This document shows positions 38,406 through 48,028 of a stretch of DNA of 52,163 bases, one piece after another. The stretch is taken from assembly GCA_020847535.1 (NCBI GenBank), contig JADLBU010000078.1, positions 1 to 52,163 of the forward strand, read 5' to 3'. A model generated the notes under the pieces. That model had not been told where the DNA came from and made no database searches. It worked only from the letters and a program-made list of their open reading frames with translations. Both the position numbers and the translations under genes were made by a program. This DNA comes from Phycisphaerales bacterium (GTDB lineage Bacteria > Planctomycetota > Phycisphaerae > Phycisphaerales > UBA1924). The first letter of the stretch is position 1. Each line of letters opens with the position of its first letter.

Positions 38406-39977
38406 TCAGCATCCCTCCTCAAACGCCCTCACAAAGAAATCAAAGTCATCCGTATCCACGAACCCGCTCCCATCCACATCACTCGCATCATCACCCGCCT
38501 CAAACGCCTCGATGAACGCGTCATAGTCCTCCAGGTCGATGAACTGCGATCCATCAAAGTCCGCGATGCTCACGCACGCATCGCACGCATCCAGAATCAG
38601 GTCCCGATCGACATCCGCGCCCGGCCCCGTCAGGTCGATCTGGTCCCACACCCCGTTGCGATCGCAGTCGTACCGATCCAGCAGCACCGTCAGCGAGTTG
38701 AACGCATTCACCCGCCCCCACCCCATGTAGTTGTCCCGCCCGGGTGTGTCCTCCGTCACGATCCCCACCAGATCCTCCGCACCCAGCTTCAATAGCTCGA
38801 ACATCTCATCGTGCGATATCCCGCCCAGCCCCAGTTCGATCGCCTTGCCCAACAGCAACCCCGCGACCCCCACGGTCGCCGGTGTCGCGAACGAGCACCC
38901 CGAAACCGATGAACTCGTGTTGTTGTGCGTGTTGTACGCCGATGTCACCACGTTCGCGCCCGGCGCCACCAGGTCCAGCGCATTGCCCGTCCCCGAGAAA
39001 CTCGCCCGCGCATCCGTGTTCGTCGTCGCCCCGATCGACATCGTGAGCGGCGATGCCCCCGGATAGCTCACATCCGCGTTCCCGATCCCGCCGTTCCCCG
39101 CGCACGAGATCACGATCTTCCCCGCATCTCGCGCCGCCGCGATCGCGTTCAAGAGCACCGCCTGCCCAGGGTAGTTGATCAAACTCATGTTGACGATCTG
39201 CACCTCCGCCCGAGTCGCCACGTAATTCAGCCCCTGCGCCAGGTCAAACGTGTTCCCCCCGTTGTTCGCGTTCAACACCTTCACGTGCATCATCATGCAC
39301 GCCCAATCCACTCCCGTCACCCCGAACGAGTTGTTCGCCCGCGCCCCGATCACCCCGCCCACCCACGTCCCGTGCGCATGATCCCCCTCCGCGTTGTTGT
39401 CCTCGTTCACGAAATCAATCCCTCCCGCCGCGATCCGCCCCACGTGGTCCGGATGATCCGAATCGATCCCCGAATCCAAAATCGCGATCGTCACCCCGCC
39501 CGACCCCGTGAAAAGATCCCACGCAGGCGGCAGATTCATGTCCGCCCCCGGCTTCCCGCCCCCCTGACCCGTATTCAGCAGGTGCCATTGCAGCGAAAAG
39601 AACGTGTCGTTGGGAATCAGCCCGCCCTCACCAGTCTCATTGAACTCCACCAGCAGCACCCCGGGCACATCCATCAGCCGTCGCCGCCACGCCTCCTCCT
39701 CACCCACCGGCGTTGCGACACGCAGGTTCCCCGCGACCGCATCCATCTCGATCGTCGATAGCCCCATCCGCGCAATCTCATCGCGCAGGCTCATCCCCCG
39801 CGCCACCGCCGCTGCGCCCCGCATCCCCACCGGAACCACGATCAACTCCCCGGGCAACGCACCCGCCGGCGCCCCCACCAGCACCCCCGCGAGCGCAGAT
39901 GCACCCGCCGCTCCGATTCCCATCAACCCCACCGCTCCGCACGAAGTCCACAACCGCGCAGAACGCGAGCTTCTCAT
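38406..39977 (-). CDS. Secreted subtilisin-like protease with dockerin-like repeats
   Basis: The 523-residue preproprotein has a signal peptide (about 1-40) and a propeptide-like region. The S8 peptidase domain carries D168 (ILDSGIDSDH), H202 (HAHGTWVGG), oxyanion N294 and nucleophile S362 in GCSFATP, where Cys replaces the usual Thr before Ser. Two dockerin/EF-hand-like repeats (IADFDGSQFIDLEDYDAF, DVDGSGFVDTDDFDFF) end in EEGC. It is a probable extracellular or cell-surface protease. The start MRSSRSARLW at 39977 is preferred to an ORF opening 78 bases earlier, because a good signal sequence begins there. Same terminal repeats as the 360 and 50336 genes. Confidence 0.93.
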   Translation of the reverse strand: MRSSRSARLWTSCGAVGLMGIGAAGASALAGVLVGAPAGALPGELIVVPVGMRGAAAVARGMSLRDEIARMGLSTIEMDAVAGNLRVATPVGEEEAWRRRLMDVPGVLLVEFNETGEGGLIPNDTFFSLQWHLLNTGQGGGKPGADMNLPPAWDLFTGSGGVTIAILDSGIDSDHPDHVGRIAAGGIDFVNEDNNAEGDHAHGTWVGGVIGARANNSFGVTGVDWACMMMHVKVLNANNGGNTFDLAQGLNYVATRAEVQIVNMSLINYPGQAVLLNAIAAARDAGKIVISCAGNGGIGNADVSYPGASPLTMSIGATTNTDARASFSGTGNALDLVAPGANVVTSAYNTHNNTSSSVSGCSFATPATVGVAGLLLGKAIELGLGGISHDEMFELLKLGAEDLVGIVTEDTPGRDNYMGWGRVNAFNSLTVLLDRYDCDRNGVWDQIDLTGPGADVDRDLILDACDACVSIADFDGSQFIDLEDYDAFIEAFEAGDDASDVDGSGFVDTDDFDFFVRAFEEGC

Positions 39978-40212
39978 GAGAACTCTCCATCGCTTGTAAG
40001 AAAACCCCCAACCGCGATCAACCCTCGCAACCCCCGCCCACAATCGCCTCGCCACCAGCGCACTATACCCAAACCCGCCTCACCCTCACAACCCTTTCTG
40101 CACATCAACCCGCGCACAACTCCACCCCACAACCTCAACGCCACCTTCGAAACGATGCTCCCCGCTCACCCTCATTCACCCGCCGCTCACCACATCCTCT
40201 ATCATCAAACCA

Positions 40213-41088
40213 ATGCCCCACGTTCCCGCCTGCCCCCCCTCCCAACCCCCGCATCGATCCGATTCCAACCGCCTCGAACTCCGCGCACTCACCCTTCACA
40301 AATCCTTCAACGATCGCCCAGTCCTCAAGGACATCAACCTCGATGTCTGCCGCGGAGATCTGCTCGCCATCGTCGGCGGAAGCGGAAGCGGCAAGACCGT
40401 CCTCCTCCACATGCTCGCCGGGCTCATCCCCGCCGACCAGGGCTCCGTACAGGTCGCCGACCACTCCAGGCCCGATGCCCCCCTCACCGACCTCGCCCAA
40501 CTCGACCCCGATCAACTCGACCAGCTCCGCCTCTACTGGGCCGTCGTCTTCCAGAAAAACGCCCTCTTCTCAGGCTCCGTCTACGAGAACATCGCCACGC
40601 TCCTCCGCGAGCACCACTCCATGCTCGCCCAGAGCGATTCCGCGATCCTCCCCGAGCCCGACATCCTCAAGATCGCCCGCGAAAGCCTCGCCGCCGCCGC
40701 GCTCGATGTCGACGATGTTCTCTACAAGGACCGAGACAAACTCTCAGGCGGCATGGCCAAACGCGTCGCGATCGCCCGTGCAATCGCCATCGACCCCATC
40801 CTCATCTTCTACGATGAACCCACCACCGGCCTCGACCCCGTGATCGCCGGCCAGATCCACGAGCTCATCTTCAACACCCATCATCGCCCCCGCCACGATG
40901 GCATCCGCCGCACCAGCATCGTCGTCACCCATGACAAGGACCTCCTCCGCCGCATCGAGCCCCGCATCCTCATGCTCCACGATGGCAAGGTTGCCTTCGA
41001 TGGCTCCTACAAGCAATTCGAAGACTGCAAAGGCGGCCCCGCCCACGATTACCTCCAAGCCATGCCCGTCCTCCACGCGCGTCGCTGA
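40213..41088 (+). CDS. ABC transporter ATPase, MlaF-like
   Basis: The 291-residue ATPase has Walker A GGSGSGKT, Q-loop FQKNALF, the signature LSGGMAKRVAIARAIA, Walker B ILIFYDEPT with GLDP, and switch H in VVTHD. The wording LSGGMxKR and 'FQxxALFxGSVYENI' is that of MlaF-type lipid-transport ATPases of the outer membrane asymmetry system. No permease (MlaE) or substrate-binding (MlaD) gene is adjacent, so partners must be elsewhere. It is divergent from the subtilase gene. Confidence 0.9.
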   Translation: MPHVPACPPSQPPHRSDSNRLELRALTLHKSFNDRPVLKDINLDVCRGDLLAIVGGSGSGKTVLLHMLAGLIPADQGSVQVADHSRPDAPLTDLAQLDPDQLDQLRLYWAVVFQKNALFSGSVYENIATLLREHHSMLAQSDSAILPEPDILKIARESLAAAALDVDDVLYKDRDKLSGGMAKRVAIARAIAIDPILIFYDEPTTGLDPVIAGQIHELIFNTHHRPRHDGIRRTSIVVTHDKDLLRRIEPRILMLHDGKVAFDGSYKQFEDCKGGPAHDYLQAMPVLHARR

Positions 41089-41155
41089 TTCCTATCAGAG
41101 CCGAGCCGCGCCAGCGGCCGTTCCCCCGCGCGGGATCCAACAACACATCCGAAGC

Positions 41156-41205
41156 GAGCCCCGAGCGCGAACTCGGGTCCATGGCCCGCGGCAGCGGGTT
41201 TCTGT
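41156..41205. repeat. Dispersed repeat D, copy 2
   Basis: Second copy of the 'ccccgagcgcgaactcggg..ccatggcccgcggcagcgggttt' element seen at 37044. It lies 68 bases after the MlaF-like gene stop. Confidence 0.7.
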
Positions 41206-41240
41206 CTTGTACCCGCAACTCCCCAAGCAACCCATCGCGC

Positions 41241-41376
41241 CTTCTCTTCAGCCCGACAGGGCTGGTCGAACATAGCCGGGGCGGTTTGCTCGATGGAAAC
41301 CATACAAGGCTTGGCGAGCGACACCCCCGGAAAGCTCGCCACAGGCGATCGCACCCCGAAGTGGGTGCTCGTGGCG
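41241..41376. repeat. Dispersed repeat C, copy 2
   Basis: Contains 'gggctggtcgaacatagccgg', 'gcgagcgacacccccggaaag' and 'gcaccccgaagtgggtgctcg' in the same order as 27945-28056, with a few insertions. With repeat D it accounts for most of the 41089-41425 gap; no gene is seen there. Confidence 0.65.
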
Positions 41377-41425
41377 TTCCACCCTGCCTGTTCGATGCAT
41401 CACCCCGCAATCCCCACCGGACAAC

Positions 41426-41451
41426 AAAAAACCCCGAGCAATCGCCCGGGG
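41426..41451 (-). terminator. Rho-independent terminator of cyclophilin gene
   Basis: An 8-bp stem (41432-41439 with 41444-41451, one G-T pair) is followed, on the minus strand, by six T (41426-41431). It lies 26 bases after the cyclophilin stop. Confidence 0.85.
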
Positions 41452-41477
41452 CCTTTATCACTTCAACCACAATCCGA

Positions 41478-42248
41478 TCACTTCCGCTGCCCGGCATCCT
41501 TCTTCTCCGGCTCATCCTTCTTCTCAGATGACTCGGACTTCCCCTGCGCCTCTTCCTTCGTCACCACCTTCGCCCCGGTGATCGTGACCTTCTCGACCGG
41601 AACATCCGGCATGCCCGTTGTGGCATCCGTCCCCGTCTTGACCCCCTTGATCGCATCCACCACCTCGAACCCCGAAACCACCTTCCCGAACACCGCGTAC
41701 GCCGCCACCCCATCCCGCGGCTGGTCAAGGAAGCCATTGTCCGCGACGTTGATGTAGAACTGCGAGGTCGCGCTGTCCGGGACCGATGTCCGTGCGCACG
41801 CCACCGTGTACTTCTTATTCTTCAGCCCGTTCTTCCACTCGTTCTTGATCGGCGGATCCGTCGGCTTCTGCTTCATGCCCGCATCAAACCCGCCCCCCTG
41901 GATCATGAACCCATCCATCACGCGATGAAAGATCGTCCCCGCGTAATGTCCGTTCTTTACATAGCTGACAAAGTTCGCCGCCGACAACGGCGCCTTCTCC
42001 CCGTTCAGCTCGAGCCCGATCTTCCCCATGCTCGTCTCGAGCACCACATACGTGAACTTGCTCTCGACCGGCTTCACATCCTGCGACGGCGCAGTCTTCG
42101 GCGGCTCAACCTTCGGCTGCTCCTTGGAAGCCGGCGCCGTCGCAGGCTGCCCCAAAGCCCCCGCGCTCGCCGGCAGCGCCGCCAAAGACCCCGCAATCAA
42201 GCCAAAGATCGCGATCTGCTTCGCAACGATGAATCGTGAGTTCCTCAT
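41478..42248 (-). CDS. Exported cyclophilin-type peptidyl-prolyl isomerase
   Basis: The 256-residue protein has a signal peptide (to about residue 31), a Pro/Lys linker, a cyclophilin domain (about 64-225) and a Lys/Glu-rich tail. Conserved isomerase parts are FVSYVKNGHYAGTIFHRV (catalytic Arg), MIQGGG, and SATSQFYINVADNGFLD, then FGKVVSGFEVVDAI. It accelerates proline isomerisation of exported proteins in the periplasm. The domain is the bacterial PpiA/PpiB type. Confidence 0.95.
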   Translation of the reverse strand: MRNSRFIVAKQIAIFGLIAGSLAALPASAGALGQPATAPASKEQPKVEPPKTAPSQDVKPVESKFTYVVLETSMGKIGLELNGEKAPLSAANFVSYVKNGHYAGTIFHRVMDGFMIQGGGFDAGMKQKPTDPPIKNEWKNGLKNKKYTVACARTSVPDSATSQFYINVADNGFLDQPRDGVAAYAVFGKVVSGFEVVDAIKGVKTGTDATTGMPDVPVEKVTITGAKVVTKEEAQGKSESSEKKDEPEKKDAGQRK

Positions 42249-42397
42249 AGTCCCACAGGATAGCCCCCGCCTCTACCCCCCACGAGACGCAGGCCCCGAC
42301 GACAGCCCAGACGGCAGCCATGATGCAGGAGCAACAGACGTGATACAGTTCAATCTCACACTCGCGGTGGCTCAGGGAATGCAGGCTGGTCAGCCAT

Positions 42398-42826
42398 AAC
42401 CCGAACAGTCATTTTCGGCAGATAGTTGAAGCGGCTGGACTACCGCAATGGCCAGCCCCATTTCAGTCGCTCCGCCAGTCCTGCGAAACAGAATGGGCGG
42501 GGCGCTATCCACAGTACGCCGTCTCAACTTGGTTGGGACACAGCATGAAGGTGAGCGAAAAGCACTATCTGAAGGTTCCGAGTTCTCTCTACGACGATGC
42601 GGCAGCGTTCGGAGAGAAGTCCGTTGCGCAGCGAACGGCGCAGCGGCATCCCGGGGCGGGGAATCGCGGCGAACTGCAACGACGTGCAGTTCGAAAGAGT
42701 CACGCAACCAAGCGTCTTCAAAAAAAACACGAGAATTGCGGCTACTGGCGATGTGTGGCGATCAGTTGCAAGCCTGCGCCGTCAATGGCCCCGTCCGGAT
42801 TCGAACCGGAAACCAAGCGATTATGA
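42398..42826 (+). pseudogene. Tyrosine integrase, C-terminal remnant at a tRNA
   Basis: In one frame the sequence reads NPNSHFRQIVEAAGLPQW, then FQSLRQSCETEWA with the second catalytic arginine region. YAVSTWLGHSMKVSEKHYLKVP follows, carrying the histidine of the box-II motif and the nucleophile tyrosine. The tail is Ser/Arg/Lys-rich and ends by reading antisense through the 3' half of the tRNA ([10 protein letters not shown]). No core-binding or N-terminal domain precedes it, and the element body is absent. Such integrase ends running into tRNA genes mark the attachment site of an integrated element. Beginning of the fragment is approximate. Confidence 0.8.
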
Positions 42827-42858
42827 GTCGCCTGCTCTAACCGTTGAGCTACAGGGCC
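42786..42858 (-). tRNA. tRNA with CAU anticodon (Met or Ile2)
   Basis: The 73-base sequence folds as a standard cloverleaf: 7-bp acceptor GGCCCTG/CGGGGCC with one T-G pair, D arm GCTC/GAGC, anticodon stem GGCGA/TCGCT, loop CTCATAA with anticodon CAT, 5-base variable loop, and T arm TCCGG-TTCGAAT-CCGGA. CCA is not encoded. It lacks the GGG/CCC anticodon-stem pairs of initiator tRNA, so it is elongator Met or a lysidine-modified Ile tRNA. Its 3' half is overlapped antisense by the integrase remnant. Confidence 0.93.
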
Positions 42859-42879
42859 GCGTCTAAGAATAGCGGCCGG

Positions 42880-42942
42880 CAGTGGGCAGTGGGCAGTGGG
42901 CAGTGGGCAGTGGGCAGTGGGCAGTGGGCAGTGGGCAGTGGG
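42880..42942. repeat. 7-bp tandem repeat (CAGTGGG) x 9
   Basis: Nine perfect tandem copies of CAGTGGG lie 21 bases upstream of the tRNA 5' end, between it and the glnN terminator. This kind of simple repeat is prone to copy-number change. It is unlikely to be translated. Confidence 0.95.
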
Positions 42943-42990
42943 CATGCCAGCCTCTCGGTTCGCCACTCCGCCACTCAGTTCGTTGGGGAC

Positions 42991-43024
42991 AAAAAAAAGA
43001 AACGCCCGGTCACGGGACCGGGCG
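42991..43024 (-). terminator. Rho-independent terminator of glnN
   Basis: An 8-bp stem (43003-43010 with 43017-43024) with a 6-base loop is followed on the minus strand by TTTC and a run of eight T. It ends the glutamine synthetase transcript. Confidence 0.92.
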
Positions 43025-43050
43025 CTGGAGAACATCTGCATACCACGCGA

Positions 43051-45267
<2,217 letters not shown>

Positions 45268-45285
45268 GTCTCAAACTCCAGTGAT

Positions 45286-45304
45286 CCGCGCCGACACGGC
45301 GCGG
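45286..45304 (-). promoter_or_regulatory. Hairpin in the glnN leader
   Basis: CCGCGCCG/ACA/CGGCGCGG is a perfect 8-bp palindrome ending 7 bases from the ribosome site of glnN. It could affect ribosome access or bind a regulator. The rest of the 327-base region to the trpA stop has no recognisable gene, glnA-type riboswitch motif or sigma-54 site. Confidence 0.45.
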
Positions 45305-45594
45305 TAAAAGCGATATGGTCATCGACCGGATCCCGGGCTCGGTCATGCCCGCGACCCTAAAAAAGCAATAACGCGGGCGGCATTCCTCTTGGGAGGCCGT
45401 CCCGCTCGCGCTGTGCTTCCAGTTGCTCGATCCCGCGGCGTCCGAAATGATCGCCCCGATGCTGACCCTGCCTACGGGCGCACGACCAGAGGCACGGGTC
45501 ATTGTCGCACCGTCCGCACCATCTTCAAGTCCGTATTTATCGTGAAACACGCTGCGGAAAGCGGTTTCTCGACCCCCGCAGTGCTCCCAGCCTG

Positions 45595-46398
45595 TCAACT
45601 AGGTCGCAACCCCGCCCCCAGCGTCCGTATGAACGACTCGCACGCCGACCACGGATCCGCGCCCTCGCGCTGCGCTCCATCCAGGTGCCGCACCAGCGCG
45701 CTCCCCACGATCGCCGCATCCGCCTGACGCACCACAATCGCTACCTGCTCGGCCGTCGAGATCCCGAACCCGCACGCGATCGGCAGGTCCGTCACCTGAC
45801 GCAGCTTCTCCACCCGTCCCCCGATGTCCGGAACCTGGTCCGAAGCCCCCGTGATGCCCGTGCGGGTCAACATATACACGAACCCCGTGCAGGCCTTGGC
45901 GATCTCCTGGGCACGCTTGAAGGGAGTGGTGGGGGCGATCAGAAGGCTGGCGCTGATCCCAGCGCTGCGGGCCGAATCCAGGTACGGCCCGGCCTCCTCC
46001 AGCGGCACATCCGGCAGGATCATCCCGTCAAACCCCGCCCCGGCCAGCCGCGTTGCAAACTCGGCCGGCCCTCCCATGCGGGTCGCGATCGAGACGCTGA
46101 CCATGGCGACCAAACCGATGGAGAGTTCCGATCGCACCGCCGAAACCTGCTCAAAGACGGTCTGCGGCGTCACACCCGCCGCCAAGGCGCTGTGCATCGC
46201 CGCCGCAATCACCGGGCCGTCGGCGATCGGATCCGAGAAGGGAATCCCGACCTCCACGATCGCCGCGCCCCCGCGCTGTGCAGCGCGAAGCAGGTCCGCC
46301 GTGCCATCGGCCCGTGGATGACCCCCGCAGATGAACGGCATCAACGCCCGCTCCCCGCGCGACCGCAACTCCTCGAAGATCGAATCGATTCTGCTCAT
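45595..46398 (-). CDS. trpA: Tryptophan synthase alpha chain
   Basis: The 267-residue TIM-barrel enzyme splits indole-3-glycerol phosphate to indole and glyceraldehyde 3-phosphate and passes indole to TrpB. Catalytic E49 (IVEVGIPFSDP) and D60 (IADGPVI) fall at exactly the E. coli positions. LPDVPLEE, the flexible loop TRTGITG and GFGIST are also present. The start is MSRIDSIFEEL at 46398; a longer ORF begins 33 bases earlier. No trpB or other trp gene is adjacent, so it is separated from its partner genes here. Confidence 0.97.
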   Translation of the reverse strand: MSRIDSIFEELRSRGERALMPFICGGHPRADGTADLLRAAQRGGAAIVEVGIPFSDPIADGPVIAAAMHSALAAGVTPQTVFEQVSAVRSELSIGLVAMVSVSIATRMGGPAEFATRLAGAGFDGMILPDVPLEEAGPYLDSARSAGISASLLIAPTTPFKRAQEIAKACTGFVYMLTRTGITGASDQVPDIGGRVEKLRQVTDLPIACGFGISTAEQVAIVVRQADAAIVGSALVRHLDGAQREGADPWSACESFIRTLGAGLRPS

Positions 46399-46482
46399 CA
46401 GGCCCCCATCCCCTACACCATCTCGTGGCACAGGCCTCCGGCCTGTGATCTACAGCCCTCTTCAGAGCTGAATTACCCCACA

Positions 46483-47328
46483 TCAGACTTGGATCACATC
46501 CACCAATTCCTCCATCCCCTCCGTCAGCACCCGCGGCCCATTCTCCGTGATCAGCACATCGTGCTCGTAATGCACGGCCACGGTGTCATCCTCGGTGTAG
46601 ATCGGCCACTCTTTTAGGGATGTCTGCTTGCCCGGCCTCTCAAAGACCTTCCCCGAGGCCAGAAAAAGCATTGGCTCAACAGCGAGCAATTCACCCGGCA
46701 GGCAAGGCATGTAAGCCTCACGCCACCCGCCGTCAACTTTGGTGACATTTGAAACAAACGGCTCGGTATGGAGAGATGGCTTCCCGGTACGATGGTCAAA
46801 TATGCCATGCCCTCCGAGCCCGCGCACAAGATGAAGTCCGCATTCGACTTCCACGTAGTTCTGAACAGTGCGAGCCCAGTCTATGAACTGGTTTCCCGGA
46901 CGCAACTCCAGCACGCCCCTTCGTAGTGATTCCTTGCCGCAATCGGTCAGCTTCCGAATCGCTGGCGACATCTCGCCGAACACGTACGTCCATCCCGCAT
47001 CTCCGATCCAACCGTTGCGCCAAACGCCGATATCGACCTTGAGCACATCGCCCGCTTGCATCGGATGCGGGTAGTAGCCGGCAGTTCCGTGAACGATGCA
47101 GTTGTTGACGCTGAGGCAGGAATAGGAAGGGAACTTGGGGCCCTGCCCGTGTGGCCAAGGGTATTCACGAAAGCAGGACTTGCAGCCTAAGTCTTCCAGC
47201 GTCCTGGCGACAAAGCTGTCGATCTCCGGCAGCTTCATTCCCGGCCGCAGGAACGACGACACCCGGCGATGGGTCTGGACGACCTTCTGCGCAGCGTCAT
47301 ACGCCGCGCTGACATCGATCTTGCTCAT
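46483..47328 (-). CDS. map: Methionine aminopeptidase type I
   Basis: The 281-residue metalloprotease removes N-terminal methionine. Ligands are visible in VDIGVWRNGWIGDAGWT (two Asp), GHGIFD (His), AVEPM (Glu) and the final YEHDVLITENGP region (Glu). Substrate-binding His lies in NNCIVHG. It starts at ATG 47328 (MSKIDVSAAYDAA); an ATG 15 bases upstream is an alternative. Codon use is noticeably less GC-biased at third positions than in the neighbours, hinting at a different origin. It lies 84 bases before trpA in the same direction. Confidence 0.95.
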   Translation of the reverse strand: MSKIDVSAAYDAAQKVVQTHRRVSSFLRPGMKLPEIDSFVARTLEDLGCKSCFREYPWPHGQGPKFPSYSCLSVNNCIVHGTAGYYPHPMQAGDVLKVDIGVWRNGWIGDAGWTYVFGEMSPAIRKLTDCGKESLRRGVLELRPGNQFIDWARTVQNYVEVECGLHLVRGLGGHGIFDHRTGKPSLHTEPFVSNVTKVDGGWREAYMPCLPGELLAVEPMLFLASGKVFERPGKQTSLKEWPIYTEDDTVAVHYEHDVLITENGPRVLTEGMEELVDVIQV

Positions 47329-47470
47329 GGACGGGGAACGCATCGCCCATCATAGGAGCAGACCTTGTAAACATGGCGTCCGTTATGTCATCGCCCTGCA
47401 TCCAAGATTTGCCGCATTTGCCCCTTTCCCCCATTTGCCCCCTTTGTCTTCCCCACAATCATTCCCCATC

Positions 47471-48028
47471 GTGTTCCTCTCGACACGAGATGACCGTTCC
47501 CGGCGAACCCCCATCCACTGGCGGGGCCTGCTCCTGACACCGGACACCAACCCTCAGTCCCGCCTCTGGCACACCGTCCTCCGAACGCTCGCCACGCTCC
47601 TCAGCCGGCCCATGGTCCTGCTCGCCCTCGGCCTCTCCATCGTGCTCGCCTCATCGCTCGCCGCCGCGCGCTTCGGCCCCATCGTGATCGCCCTCATCCT
47701 CTTCTCGCCGATCGCCTCCGCATGGATCGCACTGCTTGCCATGTCGCTCGCCTCCACCGGAGAGTGGTTCTCGCACGAAGCGCGCAGAGTCAAGGCCCTC
47801 ATGCTCCGTCAGAGCCGTTGCCCGTCATGCAACTACTGCCTCACCGGCGTCGAGCCGGCAATCGATGGCTGCACCGTCTGCCCGGAATGCAGCGCTGCCT
47901 GGCTCATCGGATCTCCGAAGTACGACCTCGATCACAGGACCGTGGTGGTCATCCCATCCCCGCCGCCACCCCCACACGATGAGATTCCAGGCGACACCCC
48001 CGAACGCGATTTCAGCCGCCGCGAATAA
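47471..48028 (+). CDS. Membrane protein with C-terminal zinc ribbon
   Basis: About 185 residues if the GTG at 47471 is the start. The open frame continues further upstream, but only antisense to map. Two hydrophobic helices (LLSRPMVLLALGLSIVLASS and FGPIVIALILFSPIASAWIA) are followed by a ribbon CPSCNYCL-x12-CPEC, then a Pro-rich tail. It belongs to the same general type as the 19100-19618 protein. Its last 17 bases overlap the convergent hutI gene. Function unknown; start uncertain. Confidence 0.65.
   Translation: MFLSTRDDRSRRTPIHWRGLLLTPDTNPQSRLWHTVLRTLATLLSRPMVLLALGLSIVLASSLAAARFGPIVIALILFSPIASAWIALLAMSLASTGEWFSHEARRVKALMLRQSRCPSCNYCLTGVEPAIDGCTVCPECSAAWLIGSPKYDLDHRTVVVIPSPPPPPHDEIPGDTPERDFSRRE

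Noticed and set aside
42880..42942. CRISPR array
   Set aside because: The 7-bp units have no spacers between them; it is a simple tandem repeat.
45268..45594. Glutamine riboswitch or sigma-54 promoter before glnN
   Set aside because: Neither the conserved glnA RNA core nor a GG-N10-GC box with good context was found.
47135..47470. Upstream part of the zinc-ribbon ORF
   Set aside because: It is antisense to map and adds no membrane or domain feature; GTG 47471 is preferred.
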